Assembly: GCA_947176325.1 (NCBI GenBank)
Contig: CAMWQD010000085.1
Coordinates: 1-5,746 of the forward strand
DNA length: 5,746 nt
Direction of reading: 5' to 3'
Source of the DNA: an uncultured Bacteroidales bacterium
GTDB lineage: Bacteria; Bacteroidota; Bacteroidia; Bacteroidales; P3
A program made the translations under genes and the position numbers. Numbering within the stretch: position 1 is the first letter of the stretch; every line of letters begins with the position of its first letter. The notes under the pieces are model-generated. The model searched no databases, was not told where the DNA came from, and saw only the letters and a program-made list of their open reading frames with translations. Shown piece by piece: positions 1 to 5,746 of this stretch.

Positions 1-1262
1 TGTCCGGCCGCGATGCCGCTGAGGGTTTCCAAGGCCTGGTTGCGCGAATGGATGGCGTAACCGCAGTGCAGGAATACATCGGGACGGATATGATATCGGT
101 AAATCAAGGCCATTTCCATGCCCAAATCTCTGCCCTGCACGTTCTCTATCGTATTGGCGGCCCAAAAATAGCGGGCGTTGAGCATGATGGAGTGTCCTTC
201 CGCCGGGTGGCAGTCGAGCGTGAGGTAGGGTTGGTGATAGCCCGAACCCAAGGTGATGTCGTGCCGTCCCGAACCGGTGAAAAGATCCATGATGCCCAAG
301 TAGGAATGGCTGCTGCCCATAAAGCGGTTGAAGGAATGGTCGGTGGCATCGACGGGAAAATCGGGGGCGGCGTTTGCGTTCCCCGAAATATAGTCGTAGG
401 CGGCCTTGACTTCCACCATAGGGTGGGGTTTATAGGAAAGCACCACGGAGGCCAGGCCCGCGAGGATTTTCCGTCCGTAATTGTCTTTGCCGAACTGTGC
501 GTAGGCGGAAATCCATGCGGAGAACTTGCGGTCGTGACAGATATCCAGATAGGTGCCCAAGGCCGAGCGTGCATAGATTTTGGTAGGGTCTACCTTGGTG
601 ACGGTTCCGTTGCTGTCGGACACCTGATAGTGCTTCTCGCGGAAATCCGTCACCGACAAGACGCTCCAACGGAAATCGGGCGTGAAGGTATGCGAGAAGT
701 AGGCCACCAAAAGGTATTTGTAGAAATGTTCCAGATGATAAGGGTTCAGGAAACGGTTTTCGCTGTTGTTGGAAACCGAACCCAACAGCTCCGCCTTCGT
801 TTTCTTATCGAGCGAACGGTAGCTCAGTTTCAAGGCATCGTTGGAGTTTCCGCATTCATCCCATAAGGAATACGCTATGTAACGCCCGTCTTCATACACC
901 AAGGCCATGCGGCCCACCTTCACTTGGAAACGCTGGGCGAAGTCGGCAAAGAAATAGGCTTGCCCCACGCCGAAACCGGGATTGTGGGCGCTGCCGGAGG
1001 AACCCCAGATGCGTCCGTCTTCCAGTTGCACGAAAAATCCCATGTTCTTATTCGTGTAATCGAGAATGAGGCGGGTGCGTTGCCCCACCCAAAACACACC
1101 GTGTTGGGATTTATCCAATATGCCCTTGTAGCCGTGCGAATACAGGCCGCGTTCACGGATTTCGCCACGGAGAATAAAATGACTGCCCTCGGCTTTCGAC
1201 CGGGGGCAGTTGAGGACAAGGAGGGTCAGCAGACCTATCCCTGCAAGAATTTTTTTTGTCAA
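1..1262 (-). CDS. Alginate-export-type outer-membrane beta-barrel protein (3' end missing)
   Basis: This open frame reads 420 codons from a TTG start to the left edge with no stop, so the C-terminus is missing. Residues 1-24 look like a Sec signal peptide: lysines at 3-4, a hydrophobic stretch at about 5-18, and a likely signal peptidase I cut after Ser-Lys-Ala (22-24). The mature part alternates short beta-like segments with Gly/Asp/Asn turns. It carries the pattern I associate with the alginate_export family in Bacteroidota: LRGEIRERG (31-39), QRTRLILDY (61-69), QLEDGRIWG (79-87), GQAYFFADF (100-108), a VGRMALVYEDGR block (116-127), then W134 and DALKLSYR (142-149). The family comprises outer-membrane barrels resembling Pseudomonas AlgE. 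Alginate as the actual substrate is not supported, because no polysaccharide genes are nearby; a general porin role is equally likely. TTG is preferred because no ATG lies between the in-frame upstream TGA and residue 74, and only TTG gives an intact signal peptide. The start is 11 nt after the preceding FKBP gene, so the two are probably cotranscribed. Confidence 0.7.
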   Translation of the reverse strand, partial: MTKKILAGIGLLTLLVLNCPRSKAEGSHFILRGEIRERGLYSHGYKGILDKSQHGVFWVGQRTRLILDYTNKNMGFFVQLEDGRIWGSSGSAHNPGFGVGQAYFFADFAQRFQVKVGRMALVYEDGRYIAYSLWDECGNSNDALKLSYRSLDKKTKAELLGSVSNNSENRFLNPYHLEHFYKYLLVAYFSHTFTPDFRWSVLSVTDFREKHYQVSDSNGTVTKVDPTKIYARSALGTYLDICHDRKFSAWISAYAQFGKDNYGRKILAGLASVVLSYKPHPMVEVKAAYDYISGNANAAPDFPVDATDHSFNRFMGSSHSYLGIMDLFTGSGRHDITLGSGYHQPYLTLDCHPAEGHSIMLNARYFWAANTIENVQGRDLGMEMALIYRYHIRPDVFLHCGYAIHSRNQALETLSGIAAG

Positions 1263-1273
1263 GAAACCCAGTT

Positions 1274-2143
1274 TTATCGGATGTCAACCAATTCGATTTC
1301 GAACACAAGGGTGGTGAAAGCGGGAAGATCCTCGCTTACCGGACGCGGGCCATAGGCCAAGTCGAAGGGAATAATCACCGTGGCCTTGCTGCCTTTGTTC
1401 ATCTTGAGCACCGCCATATCGAAGCCGGGAATCATCTGACCCACACCGGCACGGAAAGTCATGGGTTCGTAGGTGCGGCCGGGCATGAGCATACCGTTGG
1501 CCTGCGCCACTTCTTCAAGATTGGTGTCGAAGATTTTGCCGTCCAGACGTTTGCCTACATAATTCACCGAAACTTCCTGGCCTTGTTCCACCACTTTGCC
1601 CGTACCTTTCTTGGTCTGAATGAAATACAGGCCGTTTTCGTCGGGTTGCGCGGTGAGATTGTTTTCGGCGAGATATTTCTCGATGGCGGGCGTTTCGTTC
1701 TGACGGGCTTCGGCCATGGCGAGCATCTCTTCCTGTTGCAGTTCTTCTTCGGTGTAGAGTTTATTCACCTTAACCGAATAAACCATATAGTCCTTCACGA
1801 AATCGGGCATACCGCCGCCCATGTATTTGACAAGCGAGTCCACAGCTACATAGAACACCGCGCTGTCGCCTTCGTGCAGTTTGAGGAAGCCTTCGTTGAG
1901 GTCTCCGGGATAGATCGATTCGGAAATCTGGAAGATTTTTTCGGATTGATCCAAGGCGAAGAGCACCGAGTCGCCGCTGGAAAGCGTGAGCGTGCCTTCG
2001 ATGATGTCGCCCATTTGAGCGGCACGGCCATTGCCTTTTTCCAAGATTTTATACTTCAAACCGTTTTCGGTCTTCGTGCCGCAGGCGCTGCATACCAACA
2101 GCGTCGAGGCCAACATCATTCCTAACCAAAGAGTCTTTTTCAT
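1274..2143 (-). CDS. Two-domain FKBP-type peptidyl-prolyl isomerase lipoprotein
   Basis: This 289-residue protein is predicted to catalyse cis-trans isomerisation of prolyl bonds in exported proteins. The N-terminus (K2, K3, hydrophobic 5-17, VCSAC ending at C21) looks like a lipoprotein signal with C21 as the lipidated cysteine; a Cys at the -3 position is unusual. Residues about 28-130 form a divergent FKBP-like domain (GLKYKILEKGNG at 28-39) lacking the FD and LAYG motifs. A charged, probably helical linker at about 131-160 (TEEELQQEE and onwards) follows. The second domain (170-289) is canonical: Y195, F205-D206, F230, M237-I238-P239-G240-F241, Y264 in LAYG and F281 match FKBP12 pocket positions Y26, F36-D37, F46, V55-I56, W59, Y82 and F99. 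An insert of roughly 15 residues between D206 and F230 recurs in Bacteroidota FKBPs. The ATG at 2143 is chosen because it begins the signal peptide; upstream in-frame sequence would run into the neighbouring gene. No Shine-Dalgarno sequence precedes it, only an A-rich leader. Confidence 0.9.
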   Translation of the reverse strand: MKKTLWLGMMLASTLLVCSACGTKTENGLKYKILEKGNGRAAQMGDIIEGTLTLSSGDSVLFALDQSEKIFQISESIYPGDLNEGFLKLHEGDSAVFYVAVDSLVKYMGGGMPDFVKDYMVYSVKVNKLYTEEELQQEEMLAMAEARQNETPAIEKYLAENNLTAQPDENGLYFIQTKKGTGKVVEQGQEVSVNYVGKRLDGKIFDTNLEEVAQANGMLMPGRTYEPMTFRAGVGQMIPGFDMAVLKMNKGSKATVIIPFDLAYGPRPVSEDLPAFTTLVFEIELVDIR

Positions 2144-2158
2144 TGTTTTATGCTTTTT

Positions 2159-2188
2159 TAATTTTAATCGTTTCCGACTGCGTGCAAA
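2159..2188 (-). promoter_or_regulatory. Possible weak internal promoter before the two-domain FKBP gene
   Basis: The 50-base AT-rich gap between the two FKBP genes is the longest in the window. On the minus strand it has TTTG (2188-2185), then 18 bases, then TAAAATTA (2166-2159). This resembles the Bacteroides sigma-ABfr layout of a TTTG -33 box and a TAnnTTTG -7 box, but the -7 match is poor (TA present, only two of the last four bases right). It could equally be a plain AT-rich spacer. There is no hairpin or T-run in the gap that would suggest a terminator. Confidence 0.2.
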
Positions 2189-2193
2189 TTTCG

Positions 2194-2763
2194 TTAAATT
2201 TTGGGTTCCACCAAAACCTCCACCACCTCGAGGTCGTAGAGCAGGGTGGCGCGGGGCGGTATGTCGGTGCCGTTGCCCGAGAAGCCGTAGGCCAAATGCG
2301 AGGGCAGGATGAAGCGGGCCTTGTTGCCTTTCTTCAGCATCATCAACGCCTCGGGAAGGCCCGCCGTCATTTCGCTCTTCCCCAAAATCCATGTGCGCGG
2401 CCTTTCCGCCGTATATTCCTCTATGACGGAACCGTTCAGGAGCCGTAAGGTATAGGCAACTTTCACGGCGTCTCCGTATTCCACTTTCGGCGCGCCTGCG
2501 GCGGCTTCCCCATAGATTTCGTACCACAGCCCGGTGCCGCTCTGCTGCATGTTCCAACCGCTCCGCGCCACAAAAGCTTCGATACTCTCCATTTCCTGCT
2601 TCACCGAAATGGCTTGCGCGGCGGTAAGATCCACTTGTTGCGGGCGGGCGGCCGCGCCCGCCTGTTCCACGCGATATACTTTGCGGCAACCTGTTGCCGC
2701 CACCAGCAAGCAAAACACTACCCAGCAGACCGCCAAAAGCGCGGCCGCCCGCCCGGTAAACAT
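2194..2763 (-). CDS. GldI-like FKBP-domain lipoprotein with degenerate active site
   Basis: This 189-residue lipoprotein begins with a hydrophobic signal (about 6-23) ending in VAATGC, so C26 is the likely lipidated cysteine. Residues about 30-75 form a linker and helical region. One FKBP domain occupies about 77-186. Fold-defining elements are present: Y104, the G135-x-x-x-A-L segment, LAYG (157-160), IPPRATLLYDLEV (168-180). Several pocket residues are changed: the usual F-D pair is I114-E115, the I56 position is T133 and the W59 position is L136, so isomerase activity may be weak and a chaperone role more likely. Size, lipoprotein nature and position between a DHH phosphoesterase gene and a second FKBP gene recall gldI of flavobacteria, a gliding-motility-associated lipoprotein. 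Gliding is not implied here, as no other gld genes are visible. ATG 2763 is chosen because the signal peptide starts there; GTG 2766 is an alternative. Extending further would add a basic tail overlapping the upstream gene. Confidence 0.85.
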   Translation of the reverse strand: MFTGRAAALLAVCWVVFCLLVAATGCRKVYRVEQAGAAARPQQVDLTAAQAISVKQEMESIEAFVARSGWNMQQSGTGLWYEIYGEAAAGAPKVEYGDAVKVAYTLRLLNGSVIEEYTAERPRTWILGKSEMTAGLPEALMMLKKGNKARFILPSHLAYGFSGNGTDIPPRATLLYDLEVVEVLVEPKI

Positions 2764-2771
2764 CACAAAAA

Positions 2772-2775
2772 TCCT
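2772..2775 (-). promoter_or_regulatory. Ribosome binding site supporting the GldI-like gene start
   Basis: AGGA lies 8 bases before ATG 2763 and 5 bases before the alternative GTG 2766. It sits in the 16-base gap after the DHH gene's stop codon, supporting initiation here rather than at an ATG inside the upstream gene. Confidence 0.45.
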
Positions 2776-2779
2776 ATGC

Positions 2780-3880
2780 TTATTCAAAATCTTCGGGGAG
2801 TAGGTGAGGTTCGATATGTTCTTTATAAAACTGCGGCAGCACGGCCTCGAACTTGGCAAGCACCGCCTCCAGCGGTTCGGTGGACATACCGCCCGCCGCG
2901 TTCTTGTGCCCGCCTCCGTTGAAGTATTCTTTCGCAAAGATATTCACATCAATGCCGCCCTGCGAGCGGAACGACATACGCACCCGCCCTTCGCGTTGCG
3001 TGAAGAAGGCCGCGAACCGTATGCCCGCGATGCTCAGTCCGTAGTTCACGATACCTTCCGTATCGCCCGACTGATAGTTGTATTTCCGCAGCTCGGCATC
3101 GCTCAGATACATATAGGCGGTGTGAAATTCGGGCTTCACCATCAATCGTTCCCCCAAACAACAACCCAACAGACGGGTGCGGCTTTCCGAGAAATTGTCG
3201 AAGATGCGTTGATGCACCTTCACCGTGTCGAGCCCTTTGGAAATGAGGTCGGCAATGGCGGAAAACAACTCCTTATGCGCGCAGGAATAGCTGAACGAGC
3301 CCGTATCGGTGCTGATGCCCGCATAGAGACATTCGGCCGTGTGCACGTCGATGCGCGCGGGGTCGAGTTCGGCCTGGAACACGTGGTAGAGCAGTTCGCA
3401 GGTGGAGCTGACCGTGGTGTCGGAGAAGCCCAAGTCGAAATCGTCCCATGCGGGTTCCAGATGATGATCGATCATGATGCGCCGCACCTGTTTGCTCCGC
3501 AACACGGGAGCGAGGGCTTCGGTTCTTCCCAAACGATTGAAATCGAGCACGCAGAGCAAGTCGCATTCCTCCACCATACGCTTCACCTCCTCGGGGTGGT
3601 TGGCGAAGTTGCGCACCTTGTGGTCGGTGTCCATCCACAGGAGGTTGCGGGCGCAACCGTTGGGATAAATCACCGAAGCGTTCTTTCCCGAAATCTTCAG
3701 GTATCGGTATAACGCCTGTGTGGAGCCCACCGCATCGCCGTCGGGGTTCTGATGCCCCACAATCAGGATGTTTTGCGCCTCGTCAAAAACATTTTTCAAG
3801 GTCAATTTCTCTTGGCCGGGTTTGTGGTAAACCTTGCACGAAGGCCGGCCGGGCAGTTGGGTGAAAGAAATTGTGTTCAT
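2780..3880 (-). CDS. DHH/DHHA1 phosphoesterase, NrnA-like oligoribonuclease/pAp phosphatase
   Basis: This 366-residue cytoplasmic enzyme has the complete motif set of the NrnA branch of DHH phosphoesterases. Motif I is GHQNPDGDAVGS (42-53; H43, D47 and D49 as metal ligands), motif II is D113 in VLDFNR, motif III is the D138-H139-H140 signature, and motif IV is D192 in GISTDTGSF. The C-terminal DHHA1 domain has R288, R301 and R305 nearby and the GGGHKNAAGG block (322-331) that binds substrate. Family members hydrolyse 2-5-nt RNAs to mononucleotides and, in several species, dephosphorylate pAp to AMP. Many Bacteroidota lack a classical Orn, which would make this the main nanoRNase, but that is family knowledge and not visible here. 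The length is slightly above the usual 310-350 because of a roughly 25-residue N-terminal tail; no later Met occurs before motif I, so ATG 3880 stands. It starts 10 nt after the upstream stop and has no clear ribosome binding site, suggesting translational coupling. RecJ is excluded by the small size. Confidence 0.9.
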   Translation of the reverse strand: MNTISFTQLPGRPSCKVYHKPGQEKLTLKNVFDEAQNILIVGHQNPDGDAVGSTQALYRYLKISGKNASVIYPNGCARNLLWMDTDHKVRNFANHPEEVKRMVEECDLLCVLDFNRLGRTEALAPVLRSKQVRRIMIDHHLEPAWDDFDLGFSDTTVSSTCELLYHVFQAELDPARIDVHTAECLYAGISTDTGSFSYSCAHKELFSAIADLISKGLDTVKVHQRIFDNFSESRTRLLGCCLGERLMVKPEFHTAYMYLSDAELRKYNYQSGDTEGIVNYGLSIAGIRFAAFFTQREGRVRMSFRSQGGIDVNIFAKEYFNGGGHKNAAGGMSTEPLEAVLAKFEAVLPQFYKEHIEPHLLPEDFE

Positions 3881-3890
3881 AACTTGCAGA

Positions 3891-4811
3891 TTAAGACCAG
3901 TCGCCTTCGCCGAGATTGTCTCCGGGTTGGGGCGAAAAAGCCGCGCTCAAGGGCGACGACCCCAAACAGAGGTGCAGTTTGCGGGCGGTTTCTTTCTTGA
4001 AAGTTTCTTTCTCGTTGAGGTTCACCATAAGAAAAAGAAGCTTGACGTAGTCTTGCAGGGCCTGAAGGGTGTTGCAAAGCTGAATCTGTGTTTTCTGCGA
4101 GAATACAGGTTCCAAGTCCATGCGGTGCACCATGGCGCCGCGTTGGGTGATGTCGATGCAGAAACGCACATCGTCTTTGTTGGGCAGGGAAATATCGGTG
4201 GTGCAGGCCAACAGGTTCACAATGGGAAGGTTGAACAGGAACACGGGAATACGGTTGCGTTGTGCCAAGTAATAGTAGACCAACGCCAATGCCCGCTCGT
4301 TGCCTTGCCGCCGGTGCAGGAGGTTGGGCAGGAAAAAGTCGGCGAAACTGTAGGCTTCGGTGAGTTTCTTGCCTAACGAAAACCCGCAGATGTTGAAAAA
4401 GAAGTTGTTGTAGCGGGCAAGGGTATTGCGCAGATAGGTGGACGAATCGAGCATCTGCCAGCCGTCGCCGAAAAGACTGTTGAACGCATCGCGTACCTCC
4501 GTCCATTCCAAGGAGGGGTAGAAGGCTTTGGAAACCAAGTAAAAACCACGCAGCAAATCGGGTTCTTCCTCGGCTTTCCATGCCGTGAGTTCGCGGCAGA
4601 CGCCCTCCACCTGCAAGGTGTTGAGCAAATCCTGCAAACGCCGGCATTCCTCTTCGTTCGTGGCCTTGCGCAAGGCTTCGTCCACGTAGGGAATGGCCTC
4701 GTCGCCCACTTCCAGCAAGGCTTCGCGGAAATTTCCGTAAAACTCGGGGTCGGGTTCGTTCATCATCCCCACCAAAGCCCGGATGTTCTTTTCTCGGCTG
4801 CTATCGCTCAT
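3891..4811 (-). CDS. SirB1/transglutaminase-core-like protein of unknown function
   Basis: This 306-residue protein has no signal peptide or membrane segment and is predicted cytoplasmic. Residues 1-70 are helical and charged, with a HEAT-like stretch around 29-47 (EALLEVGDEAIPYVDEAL). Residues about 125-200 resemble the SirB1/Transglut_core2 core: an NNFFFN...GF segment (135-144), then FFLPNLLHRRQGNERALALV (159-178) and YYYLAQRNRIPVFLFNLP (179-196). These parallel the family's 'N-x-F-L-x-x-V-L-E-R-R-x-G-I-P-I-S-L-S-x-L-Y-L-E-V-A-R-R-L-G-L-P-V' pattern. The His of the family's PGHF motif is absent; the region reads LPIVNLLAC (195-203). No Cys occupies a catalytic transglutaminase position either, though the SirB1 family as a whole often lacks one. 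Residues about 240-285 are helical, perhaps a remnant of the family's C-terminal TPR part, and the tail (286-306) looks disordered. The assignment rests on motif recall and is moderate. The gene is tightly linked on both sides (17 and 10 nt gaps), pointing to cotranscription with udp and the DHH gene. Confidence 0.6.
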   Translation of the reverse strand: MSDSSREKNIRALVGMMNEPDPEFYGNFREALLEVGDEAIPYVDEALRKATNEEECRRLQDLLNTLQVEGVCRELTAWKAEEEPDLLRGFYLVSKAFYPSLEWTEVRDAFNSLFGDGWQMLDSSTYLRNTLARYNNFFFNICGFSLGKKLTEAYSFADFFLPNLLHRRQGNERALALVYYYLAQRNRIPVFLFNLPIVNLLACTTDISLPNKDDVRFCIDITQRGAMVHRMDLEPVFSQKTQIQLCNTLQALQDYVKLLFLMVNLNEKETFKKETARKLHLCLGSSPLSAAFSPQPGDNLGEGDWS

Positions 4812-4828
4812 GACGGCCTTGCACGGAA

Positions 4829-5704
4829 TTATTTGGTGAGACGTTCGGTCACCACTTCAATCAACGAATCCACATAGGGGTGGTAGTCTTTGCTGAAGGT
4901 CATGGTGCGGCGGTTGGCAATCAACACGCACACGGTGAGGCAGTTGTGTCCCATGGCGCGTCCCAGTCCGTAGAGGGCCGAGGTCTCCATTTCCATATTG
5001 CTGATGCGGTTTCCTTTATAGTCGAAGGTCTCCAGACGTTCGTTCTGTTCGGGGAAGCGCAGGGGCAGGTTCACCACACGGCCCTGCGGGGCAAAGAAAC
5101 CGGGGGCGGTGGCGGTGATTCCTTTGTGCATGTCGAAGCCCACCTTATCCATTAAATTCTGCGAGCATGCCACAATATAAGGGTGCGCGAAGTCGGAGGG
5201 AAGTTTCATGTGCGCGTCGAAAGCCTGCATCATCTCTTTCTCGTAGAGGTTTTCGGGCACCACATAGTAGTTGAGCAGGCCGTCGAAACCCAAACCGTAT
5301 TGCGAGGCGCAGAAGGTGTTTACTTCGTATTCGGCCTGGAAACTGCCGCTGGTGCCCAAGCGCACCAAGTTCAGGGCGGTGTGTTTATCCTTGCGCACGC
5401 GGTTCTTGAGATCCACGTTCACAAGCGCGTCCAATTCGTTGAGTACGATGTCGATATTGTCCGTTCCCATGCCGGTGGAGAGGACGGTGATGGGGGTGCC
5501 GTTGAGCACACCCGTATGCGTAACCAGTTCGCGGTTCTGCACTTTCACGTCCACGCGGTCGAAGTGGCGCGAAACCACGGGAACACGGCCGGGGTCGCCC
5601 ACCAAAATCACATTGGGGGCAAGCTGCTCGGGCTGCAGGCGGAGGTGATAGATGCTGCCGTCGGAGTTGAGGGGCATTTCCGATGCCTCGATAATCTGTT
5701 TCAT
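4829..5704 (-). CDS. udp: Uridine phosphorylase
   Basis: This 291-residue cytoplasmic enzyme of nucleoside phosphorylase family I splits uridine with phosphate to uracil and ribose-1-phosphate. The phosphate-site motif is GDPGRV (36-41, R40). STGMGTDNIDI (76-86) is the conserved glycine-rich strand and turn. RLGTSGSF (115-122) supplies R115 and T118, matching E. coli Udp R91 and T94. The FFAPQGR segment (203-209) aligns with E. coli FYPGQER, so Q207 and R209 correspond to the uracil-binding Q166 and R168, which favours uridine over purine nucleosides. M239 and E240 in NMEMETSAL (236-244) match ribose-binding M197 and E198. It is longer than E. coli Udp (253 residues), partly through an N-terminal extension and a basic insert at about 95-112 before the RLGTSG motif, a form I associate with Bacteroidota. 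It is the first gene of the cluster, with its own promoter element and a strong ribosome binding site. Broader pyrimidine nucleoside use is possible. Confidence 0.88.
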   Translation of the reverse strand: MKQIIEASEMPLNSDGSIYHLRLQPEQLAPNVILVGDPGRVPVVSRHFDRVDVKVQNRELVTHTGVLNGTPITVLSTGMGTDNIDIVLNELDALVNVDLKNRVRKDKHTALNLVRLGTSGSFQAEYEVNTFCASQYGLGFDGLLNYYVVPENLYEKEMMQAFDAHMKLPSDFAHPYIVACSQNLMDKVGFDMHKGITATAPGFFAPQGRVVNLPLRFPEQNERLETFDYKGNRISNMEMETSALYGLGRAMGHNCLTVCVLIANRRTMTFSKDYHPYVDSLIEVVTERLTK

Positions 5705-5707
5705 GTC

Positions 5708-5715
5708 TTCTCCTT
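5708..5715 (-). promoter_or_regulatory. Ribosome binding site of udp
   Basis: The minus strand reads AAGGAGAA here, with AGGAG five bases before ATG 5704. It is the only strong Shine-Dalgarno sequence in the window, which fits the first gene of a transcript; downstream genes have weak or no such site. It confirms the udp start. Confidence 0.65.
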
Positions 5716-5734
5716 TTTCAAAAAACGTAAACTG

Positions 5735-5742
5735 CGAAGATA
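5735..5742 (-). promoter_or_regulatory. Bacteroidales-type -7 promoter element upstream of udp
   Basis: TATCTTCG on the minus strand matches the Bacteroides -7 consensus TAnnTTTG at five of six defined positions. It sits about 30 bases before the udp ATG. Transcription would start a few bases downstream, giving a short leader of roughly 20-25 bases. The expected TTTG -33 box would fall beyond the right edge, so only half of the promoter can be judged. Confidence 0.5.
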
Positions 5743-5746
5743 CGAA

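Noticed and set aside
48..866. Long plus-strand open frame of 272 codons opposite the barrel gene
   Set aside because: It lies antisense to a frame with a signal peptide and family motifs; its product is a low-complexity G/V/H-rich composition with no recognisable domain, as expected from codon bias.
1256..2125. Plus-strand open frame of 289 codons opposite the two-domain FKBP gene
   Set aside because: The product is rich in H, F and G with no motif, while the minus-strand frame encodes an unmistakable FKBP. The matching length of 289 residues is coincidence.
2144..2193. Transcription terminator between the two FKBP genes
   Set aside because: No GC-rich stem-loop precedes a T-run on the minus strand in this gap; it is only AT-rich.
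2144..2713. Long N-terminal extension of the two-domain FKBP back to position 2713
   Set aside because: The added residues are G/R-rich, overlap the upstream FKBP gene in another frame and would bury the lipoprotein signal; the ATG at 2143 is the natural start.
2764..2937. Extension of the GldI-like gene upstream to 2937 inside the DHH gene
   Set aside because: The extra 58 residues are basic, overlap the conserved DHHA1 end and would hide the signal peptide that begins at 2763.
2804..3712. Plus-strand open frame of 302 codons opposite the DHH gene
   Set aside because: The minus strand has every DHH and DHHA1 motif in order, and the plus-strand product shows no family features.
5715..5728. 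Small T/A palindrome in the udp leader (TTTTTTGAAAAA on the minus strand)
   Set aside because: The stem would be five A-T pairs with almost no loop, too weak to suggest a regulatory structure or riboswitch, and the leader is only about 20-25 bases.

Overview
The window looks like chromosomal core sequence from a Bacteroidota bacterium, most likely Bacteroidales. The grounds are the protein types (FKBP lipoproteins of the GldI kind, an NrnA-like DHH phosphoesterase, an alginate-export-type outer-membrane barrel), a TATCTTCG element resembling the Bacteroidales -7 promoter box, mostly weak or absent Shine-Dalgarno sequences, and moderate GC (mid-50s percent by eye). No species can be named from this alone.

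All six genes lie on the minus strand and are packed head to tail, so the window reads as one operon transcribed from right to left. In that order they are: uridine phosphorylase (5704-4829), a SirB1/transglutaminase-core-like protein of unknown function (4811-3891), an NrnA-like DHH/DHHA1 phosphoesterase (3880-2780), a GldI-like single-domain FKBP lipoprotein (2763-2194), a two-domain FKBP lipoprotein (2143-1274), and an alginate-export-type outer-membrane protein that runs off the left edge (1262-1). The gaps are 17, 10, 16, 50 and 11 nt. The 50-nt gap is the only one roomy enough for an internal promoter. A promoter -7 box and a good ribosome binding site sit just before the first gene, at the right edge.

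The operon falls into two halves. The upstream half concerns RNA and nucleotide turnover: NrnA-type enzymes reduce very short RNAs (and pAp) to mononucleotides, and uridine phosphorylase salvages uracil and ribose-1-phosphate. The downstream half concerns the cell envelope: two exported prolyl-isomerase-type lipoproteins followed by an outer-membrane beta-barrel, which is the kind of client such chaperones could help fold. This functional link is inferred from gene order.

I see no RNA genes, mobile elements, CRISPR arrays, long repeats or convincing terminators, and no gene-free stretch longer than 50 bases. I do not see a new defence or mobile system. The points most worth a second look are the degenerate FKBP active site, the transglutaminase-like protein lacking catalytic residues, and the TTG start followed by an A8 tract at the head of the outer-membrane protein gene.
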